DNA of 64,000 nucleotides from the NCBI RefSeq assembly GCF_029087225.1, contig NZ_JARFJD010000002.1, forward strand, positions 124,001-188,000, written 5' to 3'. The DNA is from Limnobacter olei. GTDB taxonomy: Bacteria > Pseudomonadota > Gammaproteobacteria > Burkholderiales > Burkholderiaceae_B. A program made the position numbers and the translations under genes. Below the pieces are notes generated by a model, which had not been told where the DNA came from, did no database searches, and saw only the letters and a list, made by a program, of their open reading frames with translations. Below, piece after piece: positions 37,661-45,393 of the stretch (the first letter of the stretch is position 1; each line of letters begins with the position of its first letter).

Positions 37661-37711
37661 CAGTGGAACTGGATTCGGTACGAGGTCGTACCGAATCTTC
37701 AACCACTGGAG
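37661..37711 (+). promoter_or_regulatory. Large dyad/hairpin overlapping the ribosome site of the 69-aa gene
   Basis: GATTCGGTACGA (37672-37683) and TCGTACCGAATC (37686-37697) form a perfect 12-bp dyad with a 2-base centre, extended after a 5-base internal loop by CAGTGG (37661-37666)/CCACTG (37703-37708). The last arm touches the GGAG (37708-37711) that precedes the ATG at 37718. In RNA it would hold the ribosome site against a long stem; in DNA it could be a repressor site. Confidence 0.65.
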
Positions 37712-37717
37712 ACCGCC

Positions 37718-37927
37718 ATGAAAACATTCGCACAAACTTGCTTTGCAATCGCCTTAAGCACAGCATCCACCCTTGCTTTGGCAAACAGCCCGGCGAATCA
37801 ATCGATGACCGAATGCGAGAAAGCCAAGGCCGCCAAGACAACGGAAATTGCCCAACAAACCACACACCACGATGTTGTGATTCAAGCGATTGCCAAGGCA
37901 ATGCATGACCCAAAAACAAAGTATTAA
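37718..37927 (+). CDS. Small exported protein of unknown function (69 aa)
   Basis: Clear signal peptide (M-K-T-F-A-Q-T then hydrophobic, A-L-A-N near residue 23) and a mature part of about 46 mostly polar residues with one cysteine (T-E-C-E-K). GGAG lies 6 bases before the ATG. A large inverted repeat covers its leader. The stop overlaps the stop of the convergent DUF2784 gene. No homologue recognised. Confidence 0.65.
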   Translation: MKTFAQTCFAIALSTASTLALANSPANQSMTECEKAKAAKTTEIAQQTTHHDVVIQAIAKAMHDPKTKY

Positions 37928-38316
37928 CGGCAAATTCGCTGCGGCGGCCAGCGCCACCAAGCCGCCACGACAGCGAGGGCAAACAGGGTGTAGGCCAAGG
38001 CAAACACCCAGCCCGGGGCTTGGTAGAACATCACGCTATGCACCCAGTGTTGAATGAAGCTGCCCTGATAAACACCCTGCCCTGCCCGCAGTCGCAACCA
38101 GTTTTCAAGCGTGGTGAGCGGGCATTCAATGCCCAGCCAGCTTTCAAGAACAACCACTGAAATTGCCAGCAAGTGCATGACCCTGAACCACCAGTGGTTC
38201 ACCCAAGACCAACGCAAGACATTGCCCAATACGATCAGCAGCAAACCACCCACCACGAACAGCACGATGGCAAAGTGGATCAGCAACACCAGGTCAGCGA
38301 GGTGAGAATAATTCAT
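37924..38316 (-). CDS. DUF2784 membrane protein
   Basis: A 130-residue protein with three to four hydrophobic helices (about 8-30, 42-60 and 105-122). The N-terminal L-A-D-L-V-L-L-I-H-F-A-I-V-L-F pattern and the C-P-L-T-T-L-E-N-W-L-R motif (about residues 65-75) are typical of DUF2784, whose function is unknown. Its transcript is separated from the upstream acyl-CoA dehydrogenase by a terminator. Confidence 0.87.
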   Translation of the reverse strand: MNYSHLADLVLLIHFAIVLFVVGGLLLIVLGNVLRWSWVNHWWFRVMHLLAISVVVLESWLGIECPLTTLENWLRLRAGQGVYQGSFIQHWVHSVMFYQAPGWVFALAYTLFALAVVAAWWRWPPQRICR

Positions 38317-38334
38317 GCATTCAGCATAAACAAA

Positions 38335-38357
38335 AAGCCCCTCGATGTGAGGGGCTT
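38335..38357 (-). terminator. Terminator after the acyl-CoA dehydrogenase gene
   Basis: Perfect arms AAGCCCCTC (38335-38343) and GAGGGGCTT (38349-38357) with a 5-base loop; on the minus strand followed by five T. Confidence 0.9.
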
Positions 38358-38383
38358 CTCAATGACAGAACAACCAGGGTCAA

Positions 38384-40189
38384 TCAGAAATTGGAAACAG
38401 CCATTTCTGTAACACCCTGGTAACCATTCACAATGCTGTCGCGCAAACCGGGCACTGTGTTCAATACATGGTCAGCGAAGAAACGAGAAGTCAAAATCTT
38501 GTCGCTGTAGAAACTGTCTGTTTCACCAGCCTTGATTTTCGCTTCTGCAGCCAACAGCGCACGCGCCATTTGCCAGCCAGCCACAGTGGTGCCAGCCAAT
38601 TTCAAGTAAGGCACGGAACCTGCAAACACTGCGTTTGGATTGCTCTTCATGTTGTCGACTACAAACTGTGCCGCATCCAGGAACGAAGCGCGAGCTGCGT
38701 CCAGGCGAGCTGCCACTGCCTTGGCATGAGCAGAACCTGACTCATTGAGCTGAACCACAGTACGTGCAATCTCGGCGCACAAGGTTTTAACCATTGCACC
38801 ACCATCGCGTGAGGTTTTGCGACCCACCAGGTCGTTGGCCTGAATGGCTGTGGTGCCTTCGTAAATGGTCAGGATTTTTGCATCGCGGTAGTACTGCGCC
38901 GCGCCTGTTTCTTCGATAAAGCCCATGCCGCCATGCACCTGTACACCCGTGGAGGTGACATCGATGCTCATTTCAGTAGACCAGCCTTTCACCAGCGGCA
39001 CCATGAATTCATACACAGCCATGTTCTGTTTGCGTGCAGCTTCATCCGGGTGGTAGTGCGCTGCGTCGTAAGCTGCACCTGCCACGCAAGCCATGGCGCG
39101 CGCAGCTTCAACCTGACTACGCATACTCATCAACATGCGCTTCACATCGGGGTGGTGAATAATGGCAACCGCTTCGTTTGAAGAACCATCAACAGGGCGG
39201 GATTGCACACGGTCGTTGGCGTACTGCACGGCTTTTTGATAGGCACGCTCGGCCAAACCGATACCCTGAACACCCACCTGGAAACGGGCGGCGTTCATCA
39301 TCACAAACATGTACTGCAAACCCTTATTTTCTTCACCGACCAGATAGCCGATTGCACCTTGACCCACTTCGCCCTTGTTGTCGCCATACAGCAGCACAGC
39401 AGTTGGGGAAGCCTTGATGCCCAGCTTGTGTTCGATGGATGCGCAATACACATCGTTGCGCTTGCCCAAGGAGCCATCATCATTGACCATGAATTTGGGC
39501 ACTACGAACAGGCTGATGCCCTTCACGCCTTCGGGCGCATCGGGGGTGCGGGCCAGCACCAGGTGCACGATGTTCTTGGCCATGTCATGTTCACCGTAGG
39601 TGATGTAAATTTTCTGGCCAGAAATGCGGTAAGTGCCGTCGCCTTGCGGCACGGCCTTAGAACGCACCAGCGCCAGGTCTGAACCGGCTTGTGGCTCGGT
39701 CAGGTTCATGGTGCCGGTCCATTCGCCGGAAATCATTTTGGGAATGTAAGTTTCTTTCAGTTGCTGGCTACCCGCCACCAACAGCGCTTCAATGGCGCCA
39801 TCGGTTAGCAAGGGGCACAGCGCAAAGCTGAGGTTGGAGCCGTTGACCATTTCCATGCACGGTGTTGCCACCAGCTTGGGCAAGCCTTGACCGCCGAATT
39901 CGGTGGGGTGCTGAAGGCCTTGCCAGCCCTGCTCACCAAAGGCTTTGAATGCTTCTTTGAAGCCTTTGGCTGTGGTTACAACGCCGTCCTTCCAGTTGGC
40001 GGCTTCCACGTCGCCCGACCAATTCAGAGGGGCTACCACTTCGCTGGTGAACTTCGCATTCTCATTCAGAACAGCATCTACAGTTTCCTCGGTTGCATCT
40101 TCACAACCGGGCAACTGGGATACTTGATCCAAGCCGGCCAATTCTTTCAAGACAAACATCATGTCTTTGACTGGGGCGTTGTAACTCAT
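38384..40189 (-). CDS. Acyl-CoA dehydrogenase (long C-terminal-domain type)
   Basis: A 601-residue flavoprotein with N-terminal, middle and C-terminal acyl-CoA dehydrogenase domains plus an extra C-terminal helical domain of about 130 residues (PF12806 type, as in DmdC-like enzymes). M-N-L-T-E-P-Q-A-G-S-D is the middle-domain signature; the catalytic base is likely the Glu in I-Y-E-G-T-T-A-I-Q. It acts on a fatty or branched acyl-CoA and hands electrons to the ETF encoded directly upstream. It lies 50 bases after etfA. Exact chain-length specificity cannot be told. Confidence 0.9.
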   Translation of the reverse strand: MSYNAPVKDMMFVLKELAGLDQVSQLPGCEDATEETVDAVLNENAKFTSEVVAPLNWSGDVEAANWKDGVVTTAKGFKEAFKAFGEQGWQGLQHPTEFGGQGLPKLVATPCMEMVNGSNLSFALCPLLTDGAIEALLVAGSQQLKETYIPKMISGEWTGTMNLTEPQAGSDLALVRSKAVPQGDGTYRISGQKIYITYGEHDMAKNIVHLVLARTPDAPEGVKGISLFVVPKFMVNDDGSLGKRNDVYCASIEHKLGIKASPTAVLLYGDNKGEVGQGAIGYLVGEENKGLQYMFVMMNAARFQVGVQGIGLAERAYQKAVQYANDRVQSRPVDGSSNEAVAIIHHPDVKRMLMSMRSQVEAARAMACVAGAAYDAAHYHPDEAARKQNMAVYEFMVPLVKGWSTEMSIDVTSTGVQVHGGMGFIEETGAAQYYRDAKILTIYEGTTAIQANDLVGRKTSRDGGAMVKTLCAEIARTVVQLNESGSAHAKAVAARLDAARASFLDAAQFVVDNMKSNPNAVFAGSVPYLKLAGTTVAGWQMARALLAAEAKIKAGETDSFYSDKILTSRFFADHVLNTVPGLRDSIVNGYQGVTEMAVSNF

Positions 40190-40239
40190 TGTCGTCTCCT
40201 GATACAGCTTTGCGTTTTGTGTTGTTTACAGTTTCTTGA

Positions 40240-41169
40240 TTACAACTTCTCGGTCAGTTGAGGCACCACGTCGAACAAATCGCCCACCAAACCATAATCG
40301 GCCACGCCGAAAATTGGTGCTTCGGGATCTTTGTTCACGGCCACGATCACCTTGCTGTCTTTCATGCCAGCCAAGTGCTGAATGGCACCAGAAATACCAA
40401 AAGCCATATACAACTGGGGCGCCACGATTTTGCCGGTTTGGCCAACCTGCCAGTCGTTGGGTGCATAACCTGCATCCACCGCTGCGCGTGAAGCGCCAAT
40501 TGCAGCATTCAGTTTGTCTGCCAAGGGATTCAGCACGCTGAAATTTTCAGCCGAACCCATGCCACGACCACCGGAAATAATGGTGCTGGCGGCGGTCAAC
40601 TCAGGACGGTCGCTCTTGGCCACTTCGCGGCTTACGAAGGTGGACTTGCCAGAATCGGCAGCAGCGCTGAGGTTTTCAATAGCGGCGGAGCCACCTTCTG
40701 CTGCAACCGGGTCGAATGCGGTGGTGCGCACAGTGATTACCTTGGTGGAGTCGGAAGACTGTACCGTGGCGATCACGTTGCCTGCGTAAATTGGACGCGT
40801 GAAAGTGTCTGCACTTTCAACGCTGATGATGTCGGAAATTTGTGCAACATCCAGCTTGGCAGCAACGCGCGGTAACACGTTTTTACCCACGCTGGTTGAA
40901 GGTGCCAAGATGTGACCATAGTTACCAGCCACGGCCAGAATTTGCGCGGCCAAGTTCTCTGCCAACTGGTCACCCAGTGAATCAGAATCTGCAAGCAATA
41001 CCTTGGCCACACCGGCAGCCTTGGCAGCCTGCTCAGCGGCAGCGCCACAACCCTTGCCGGAAACCAGCACATGGATGTCGCCACCAATTTTCTGGGCCGC
41101 AGCAATGGTGTTCAATGTGGCGGGCTTGATACTTTGATTGTCGTGTTCTGCAATGACGAGTACTGACAT
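40240..41169 (-). CDS. etfA: Electron transfer flavoprotein alpha subunit
   Basis: A 309-residue FixB/EtfA protein. The C-terminal FAD-binding domain carries the S-G-R-G-M-G-S-A segment (about residues 200-207) and the G-I-S-G-A-I-Q-H-L-A-G-M motif. It pairs with the EtfB gene 25 bases upstream and passes electrons from acyl-CoA dehydrogenases to ETF:quinone oxidoreductase. Confidence 0.97.
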   Translation of the reverse strand: MSVLVIAEHDNQSIKPATLNTIAAAQKIGGDIHVLVSGKGCGAAAEQAAKAAGVAKVLLADSDSLGDQLAENLAAQILAVAGNYGHILAPSTSVGKNVLPRVAAKLDVAQISDIISVESADTFTRPIYAGNVIATVQSSDSTKVITVRTTAFDPVAAEGGSAAIENLSAAADSGKSTFVSREVAKSDRPELTAASTIISGGRGMGSAENFSVLNPLADKLNAAIGASRAAVDAGYAPNDWQVGQTGKIVAPQLYMAFGISGAIQHLAGMKDSKVIVAVNKDPEAPIFGVADYGLVGDLFDVVPQLTEKL

Positions 41170-41194
41170 GATTTGTGCTCCTTTTGTCCCTGAT

Positions 41195-41944
41195 TTAGAT
41201 CACTTTGGCTTCGTTCTTCAACTTGTCGATCAACGTCGCCACATCGGGCACGGTGATACCGGCCGAACGCACGGGTGGATCACTCACTTTCAGGGTTTTG
41301 ATGCGTGGATCAACATTCACGCCCAGGTCAGCGGGCTTGATGGTGTCGATCTGTTTTTTCTTGGCCTTCATGATGTTGGGCAAAGTCACATAACGTGGCT
41401 CATTCAGGCGCAGGTCTGTGGTCACCACAGCGGGCAGACTCAGGCTGACTGTTTCCAGACCACCATCAACCTCACGGGTCACATTGACCTTGCCACCTTC
41501 AACAACGACCTTGGAAGCGAATGTGCCCTGTGGCATATCGCCCAAAGCAGCCAACATCTGACCAGTCTGGTTGCAATCGTCGTCAATGGCCTGCTTGCCC
41601 ATAATGACCAGGTCAATGCCTTCTTTCTCAACAATTGCTTTCAGGATTTTGGCGACAGCCAAGGGTTGCAGCTCAACATCGGTTTCAACCAAAATACCGC
41701 GATCAGCACCAATGGCGGCGGCTGTACGCAGGGTTTCAACACATTGGGCAACGCCACAGCTGACAGCAATCACTTCAGTGGCCACGCCAGCTTCTTTCAG
41801 GCGGGTGGCTTCTTCAACAGCGATTTCGTCGAAGGGATTCATCGACATCTTCACGTTGGCAATATCTACGCCAGAGCCGTCGCTTTTGCAGCGCACTTTT
41901 ACGTTGTAATCGACCACACGTTTAACGGGTACCAGGATCTTCAT
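41195..41944 (-). CDS. etfB: Electron transfer flavoprotein beta subunit
   Basis: A 249-residue FixA/EtfB protein with the N-terminal [13 protein letters not shown] and the ETF-beta signature V[10 protein letters not shown] near residue 160-170. An ATG three codons upstream (41953) touches an AAAGGG sequence with no spacing, so the ATG at 41944, 8-9 bases from it, is the better start. First gene of the etfB-etfA-acyl-CoA dehydrogenase operon. Confidence 0.96.
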   Translation of the reverse strand: MKILVPVKRVVDYNVKVRCKSDGSGVDIANVKMSMNPFDEIAVEEATRLKEAGVATEVIAVSCGVAQCVETLRTAAAIGADRGILVETDVELQPLAVAKILKAIVEKEGIDLVIMGKQAIDDDCNQTGQMLAALGDMPQGTFASKVVVEGGKVNVTREVDGGLETVSLSLPAVVTTDLRLNEPRYVTLPNIMKAKKKQIDTIKPADLGVNVDPRIKTLKVSDPPVRSAGITVPDVATLIDKLKNEAKVI

Positions 41945-41985
41945 GCAAGCCATCCCTTTTTGAAATTGGAGAATATGTAATTTGG

Positions 41986-42025
41986 ATTATACGAAGCGTT
42001 TTCAGAAAAAACGCACGATCGTTCG
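41986..42025 (-). promoter_or_regulatory. Candidate etfBA promoter with palindromic operator
   Basis: A minus-strand TATAAT (41986-41991) lies about 42 bases before etfB. Where the -35 should be, there is an imperfect 14-bp palindrome CGCACGATCGTTCG (42012-42025), a plausible TetR-type site for a fatty-acid-catabolism repressor. The -35 hexamer itself is poor. Confidence 0.5.
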
Positions 42026-42061
42026 ATTTTTCATAGAGTCTACACTCTAGGCTGCCTTCTG

Positions 42062-42113
42062 TCGAGTGATCAAAAAAACTATAACAGCAGCAAATACCTA
42101 CTTCGAGTGATCA
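42062..42113. repeat. Direct repeats TCGAGTGATCA
   Basis: The 11-mer TCGAGTGATCA occurs at 42062-42072 and 42103-42113, 41 bases apart, in front of the orphan three-gene cassette. About four helical turns separate the copies. A TAGAGT/ACTCTA inverted repeat lies just before (42034-42049). Confidence 0.55.
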
Positions 42114-42171
42114 CTTTTGACACCGTTCCACTTGAACCTGACAATCGGTTTCCCCCATTACTTTAACCAAC

Positions 42172-42636
42172 ATGTTCATTAAAATTAAGGGAAACTCCGT
42201 TGGACTCTCGGTGCCTCTCTTCGGCACGGGCCTCAATTTGGCAACAATTGGATTCATATCAATTCGACCGGGTGATAACGGTCCAACCCAAATTTTTAAA
42301 ATCCAAGACACCATGAATTTGAAGAGCAGCTCTGCCAGTGCAATTTTTGCGATGATGTCTACGGAATGGACCTTTGTTGATGCCAAACAGCACCCGTGGA
42401 TATGTGGTGCTGAACGAATGCTTGGAAAAACAATAGAAATCGAGGTCATCGGTGCCATGTTCGGTGCTGGCAAGGCCGACATTAGGATAAGTCTTCTCGA
42501 TGCAAGCGGAAAAGCAGAAACACTTTTAACGCGTTTTGATGTGCAATCGAAAGGCCTTCAACTTTCAGACGTCAAGGTACGAGGAAAACTCGTGCATCAC
42601 AACGGGGCGGCTACTCTGGAATGCGCCTTAAAATGA
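42172..42636 (+). CDS. Unrecognised protein, orphan cassette gene 1 (154 aa)
   Basis: A soluble-looking 154-residue protein without signal peptide or membrane helix, rich in beta-type alternation (I-K-I-K-G-N-S-V-G-L-S-V). A single W-T-F and W-I-C stand mid-chain; no catalytic motif is evident. Codon use and AT content differ from the flanking etf and carbonic anhydrase genes. There is no clear ribosome binding site before ATG 42172. The stop overlaps the next gene's start (ATGA at 42633-42636), which supports both as real genes. Function unknown. Confidence 0.6.
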   Translation: MFIKIKGNSVGLSVPLFGTGLNLATIGFISIRPGDNGPTQIFKIQDTMNLKSSSASAIFAMMSTEWTFVDAKQHPWICGAERMLGKTIEIEVIGAMFGAGKADIRISLLDASGKAETLLTRFDVQSKGLQLSDVKVRGKLVHHNGAATLECALK

Positions 42637-42980
42637 GACTGGTTTTAATCTCTGCGGTTAATTTGCTCCTTCTTTTGTTCGCGATCGCGATAACTGTTCA
42701 ATCTACTGGATTTGGCTTTCCTGTATCTGACGGTCTATTTCAAAACCTATCAATTCAGACTCAAGGAATATCGCGACTAATTGCATCTGTGCCACTGCGC
42801 GGGTTAAATAGCGAACTCACACCTTGGCTTGGCGGGGTAATTGTGATTTGCTTAATCACAAAAGAGTTTCTCAACCTCAAGCATTCAGTGAAAATCAGCA
42901 TAAATCTGGTTGCAGCCATCACTTTTTCCGCTTACTTCGCAGCAATAATCCACATGTTGGACGTTACGACCCCCACATAA
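42633..42980 (+). CDS. Unrecognised membrane protein, orphan cassette gene 2 (115 aa)
   Basis: Three predicted membrane helices (roughly residues 3-22, 66-80 and 88-108 of the form starting at 42633) and almost no soluble domain. An alternative ATG at 42621 would add four residues. The ATGA overlap with gene 1 indicates translational coupling. No family recognised. Confidence 0.6.
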   Translation: MRLVLISAVNLLLLLFAIAITVQSTGFGFPVSDGLFQNLSIQTQGISRLIASVPLRGLNSELTPWLGGVIVICLITKEFLNLKHSVKISINLVAAITFSAYFAAIIHMLDVTTPT

Positions 42981-43093
42981 GCAGATGAGCGCGCGGCACG
43001 CCACCGACTCCGTGTTAATAAAAATCGCACCATCGGCGAAGTGGTTGCTATGATCAAGAAAAACCAAAATAAACGCCGAGATGGGACTCCAAC

Positions 43094-43645
43094 ATGTTGG
43101 ATCAATTAACACGTCTGATCGATCATTATCCAAAACTACTAATTGCCACTCTTACCGCAATAATAGGAGTCGGAACGATTGGCGGAGGTCTTTGGATAAA
43201 TATTTCACTTGCACGGATTGAAGCGCAAGCCAGCCTATATGAACAACGACTTAAACTAGAACAAAAGAAATTTGAGCAACTATGGCTCACAACCAAGCTA
43301 CGAGGAGAACAACTCTCCCAACATCTCGACGCGATTGAGAAGACAGTTGACAACACCGAAGCGTTAATTCCCTTATTAACTGATCAGTCAATTTCTCACA
43401 CTACTGAAATCAAAGACGAAATCCAAAAGCTAAATTCCTTGATCCAGAAAACAAAGCTACAGCTAGCCGACGCAAAGAAAGAAGATCAAGAATTAAAAAA
43501 ACTTGAAGGAGTTTTCGGCGCAGCAGGCGCAGCGGCAGGTGGCCTAGGAGTTAGTTCTCTGCTGATAGGCGCTGGATCGGTAACGCTAATCCTTCTCGCG
43601 ATTGGACTTATAATTTTTCGGAACAAGAAAAAACCGATCAATTGA
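43094..43645 (+). CDS. Unrecognised membrane-anchored coiled-coil protein, orphan cassette gene 3 (183 aa)
   Basis: Plan: N-terminal amphipathic stretch, a membrane helix with Gly pattern (I-A-T-L-T-A-I-I-G-V-G-T-I-G-G-G-L, about 17-36), a long charged heptad-rich coiled coil (about 40-135), a Gly/Ala-rich segment (G-A-A-G-A-A-A-G-G-L-G, about 140-155) and a second membrane helix ending in basic residues. Lys/Glu-rich, visibly AT-rich. Separated from gene 2 by 113 bases. Function unknown; the shape suggests a membrane-spanning tether or pore former. Confidence 0.6.
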   Translation: MLDQLTRLIDHYPKLLIATLTAIIGVGTIGGGLWINISLARIEAQASLYEQRLKLEQKKFEQLWLTTKLRGEQLSQHLDAIEKTVDNTEALIPLLTDQSISHTTEIKDEIQKLNSLIQKTKLQLADAKKEDQELKKLEGVFGAAGAAAGGLGVSSLLIGAGSVTLILLAIGLIIFRNKKKPIN

Positions 43646-43671
43646 TATTAAGGGTTACTGCATAAATACTT

Positions 43672-44361
43672 TCAATTGTATTTTGCACAGATCGCTTTCA
43701 TGGCTGAAAAGCAGCGCTCATCGATCTCGGCCCGGCTTCGAATCGTGCAATCCAGATCAATGACCCGCCCGGTTGACAGGCTGTACACCAAGCCACCCAC
43801 AGCCACCGGTTCGCCCCGGCCCCAAGCGGCATTCACCGCTGGGCTCAAGGCCGCCAAGCGCACCTGCTGAATCACATTCAGCTCACACAGTTTGTCGACA
43901 TTCTGGTTGGCTTGCTCAGGCGAGGCCGGGTTGAACAACTGATGATCATGGGCCAGCTCACGCACACCTTCCAGCCAATCGCCAGGTGCACCGCCTGCAT
44001 GCAAACCCAAGGCAATACGAACGCCACCACAGTTGTGATGCCCGAACACCAGCAGGTGCTTCACTTTCAAGCTGTCGATGGAAAACTGGATGGCGGTTTG
44101 CAAACTCAGATCGTTCAAACCAGCCTGATTGGCCACATTCTTGTATACAAACAATTCACCCAGATTGCTTTGCAGCAAAGTATTGGGGTCTGCCCGGCTA
44201 TCGCAACAGCTGATCACGGTAAAGGCTGGGCTTTGCCCCGCGGAAAGTCGCTTGAAATACTCTGGGTCTTGCGCAGTGATTTGCCCCGCCCACTCGGCGT
44301 TGCGCGCCAACATTTCACTCAATCGATTTTCGGAATACGGCGCGGGGGTTGAAAAAATCAC
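43672..44361 (-). CDS. Beta-carbonic anhydrase
   Basis: Zinc enzyme interconverting CO2 and bicarbonate. With the GTG at 44361 as start (229 residues) the zinc/catalytic set is C52, D54 (C-C-D-S-R), H108 and C111 (G-H-H-N-C-G-G). The GTGA at 44358-44361 overlaps the stop of the upstream gene, so translation is coupled; a longer frame to 44454 would run deep into that gene. In the same operon as the deacetylase-family gene. Confidence 0.92.
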   Translation of the reverse strand: MIFSTPAPYSENRLSEMLARNAEWAGQITAQDPEYFKRLSAGQSPAFTVISCCDSRADPNTLLQSNLGELFVYKNVANQAGLNDLSLQTAIQFSIDSLKVKHLLVFGHHNCGGVRIALGLHAGGAPGDWLEGVRELAHDHQLFNPASPEQANQNVDKLCELNVIQQVRLAALSPAVNAAWGRGEPVAVGGLVYSLSTGRVIDLDCTIRSRAEIDERCFSAMKAICAKYN

Positions 44362-45278
44362 GATGCAAGCGCCTCCACATGGGCATAGACAGAATCGGCC
44401 AAAGCCTCCAGTTCGTAACCCCCTTCCAGCGTACTGACCAGTTTGCCATCGCAATATTCTTCAGCCACTCGTTTCAAGAACTGGGTAATCCATCCGTAGT
44501 CCTCCGTGCTCAGGGTCATGTCAGCCAGCGGGTCACTTTCGTGTGCATCAAAACCGGCCGAGACCAACACCAATTGCGGCTTGAAACGATCGATCGCATC
44601 CACCCAATGGGTTTGAATGGCGTGCTTGATTTCCTCGCGACCACCGCCTGGTTGAATGGGGCAATTGACCATATTTTGCGCACCGTCCAGCCCCCCACTG
44701 AAGGGGTATAAAGGCGATTGAAAAGTACTGCACATCAACACCTTGGGGTTATTGGCAAATGCATGCTCGGTGCCATTGCCGTGGTGTACATCAAAGTCCA
44801 CGATGAGCACTCGCTCAAGCCGATAGGCATCAATCGCATGCTGCGCAGCAATCGCCACGTTGTTGAATACGCAAAATCCCATGGCACGGTCCACACAAGC
44901 ATGGTGACCGGGCGGGCGAACGGCGCAAAAGGCATTGTTCACGGCATGAGCCATGACCAGATCAACTGCGTGAACGCAGGCTCCTGCTGCGCGACGTGCC
45001 GCATCCAGCGAAAACTCAGACAAGGTGGTGTCTCCATCGATGTCTATGTTCCGCTTCAAGGGGAAGCGGGCTTTGATGCTTTCTACGTAGGCGGGAGTAT
45101 GCACTGCTGTCACAGCCGACCAAGGCACCTCGGGCGCTTCGCAATGCACCAAACGTGGCCACAACTCAGAGGCCTGAAGTTTTTCTCGAATCACCCGCAA
45201 ACGGGCCATACTCTCGGGATGGCCCAAGCCAGGGTTGTGCAGGGCGCAATCATTGTGGGAAATATAGGCTGTGGTCAT
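44358..45278 (-). CDS. Histone-deacetylase-family (acetylpolyamine amidohydrolase-like) protein
   Basis: A 306-residue arginase/deacetylase-fold zinc hydrolase. The catalytic H125-H126 pair lies in R-P-P-G-H-H-A, and zinc ligands in D-F-D-V-H-H-G-N-G-T (D163, H165) with a later S-A-G-F-D-A-H-E-S-D-P segment supplying the third. Bacterial members deacetylate acetylpolyamines, acetoin-linked or protein lysine substrates; which applies here is unclear. Overlaps the carbonic anhydrase start by 4 bases and diverges from mltB. Confidence 0.9.
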   Translation of the reverse strand: MTTAYISHNDCALHNPGLGHPESMARLRVIREKLQASELWPRLVHCEAPEVPWSAVTAVHTPAYVESIKARFPLKRNIDIDGDTTLSEFSLDAARRAAGACVHAVDLVMAHAVNNAFCAVRPPGHHACVDRAMGFCVFNNVAIAAQHAIDAYRLERVLIVDFDVHHGNGTEHAFANNPKVLMCSTFQSPLYPFSGGLDGAQNMVNCPIQPGGGREEIKHAIQTHWVDAIDRFKPQLVLVSAGFDAHESDPLADMTLSTEDYGWITQFLKRVAEEYCDGKLVSTLEGGYELEALADSVYAHVEALAS

Positions 45279-45393
45279 GGCTTAGGCCCAAACAGCACGG
45301 GAATGCTGGGTTATAGTGAACTACAGACCTGCCAATTCAAACAAACATGCGCCGGGTCGACCACTACTTCTTTTGACTACACCGATACCGGAC

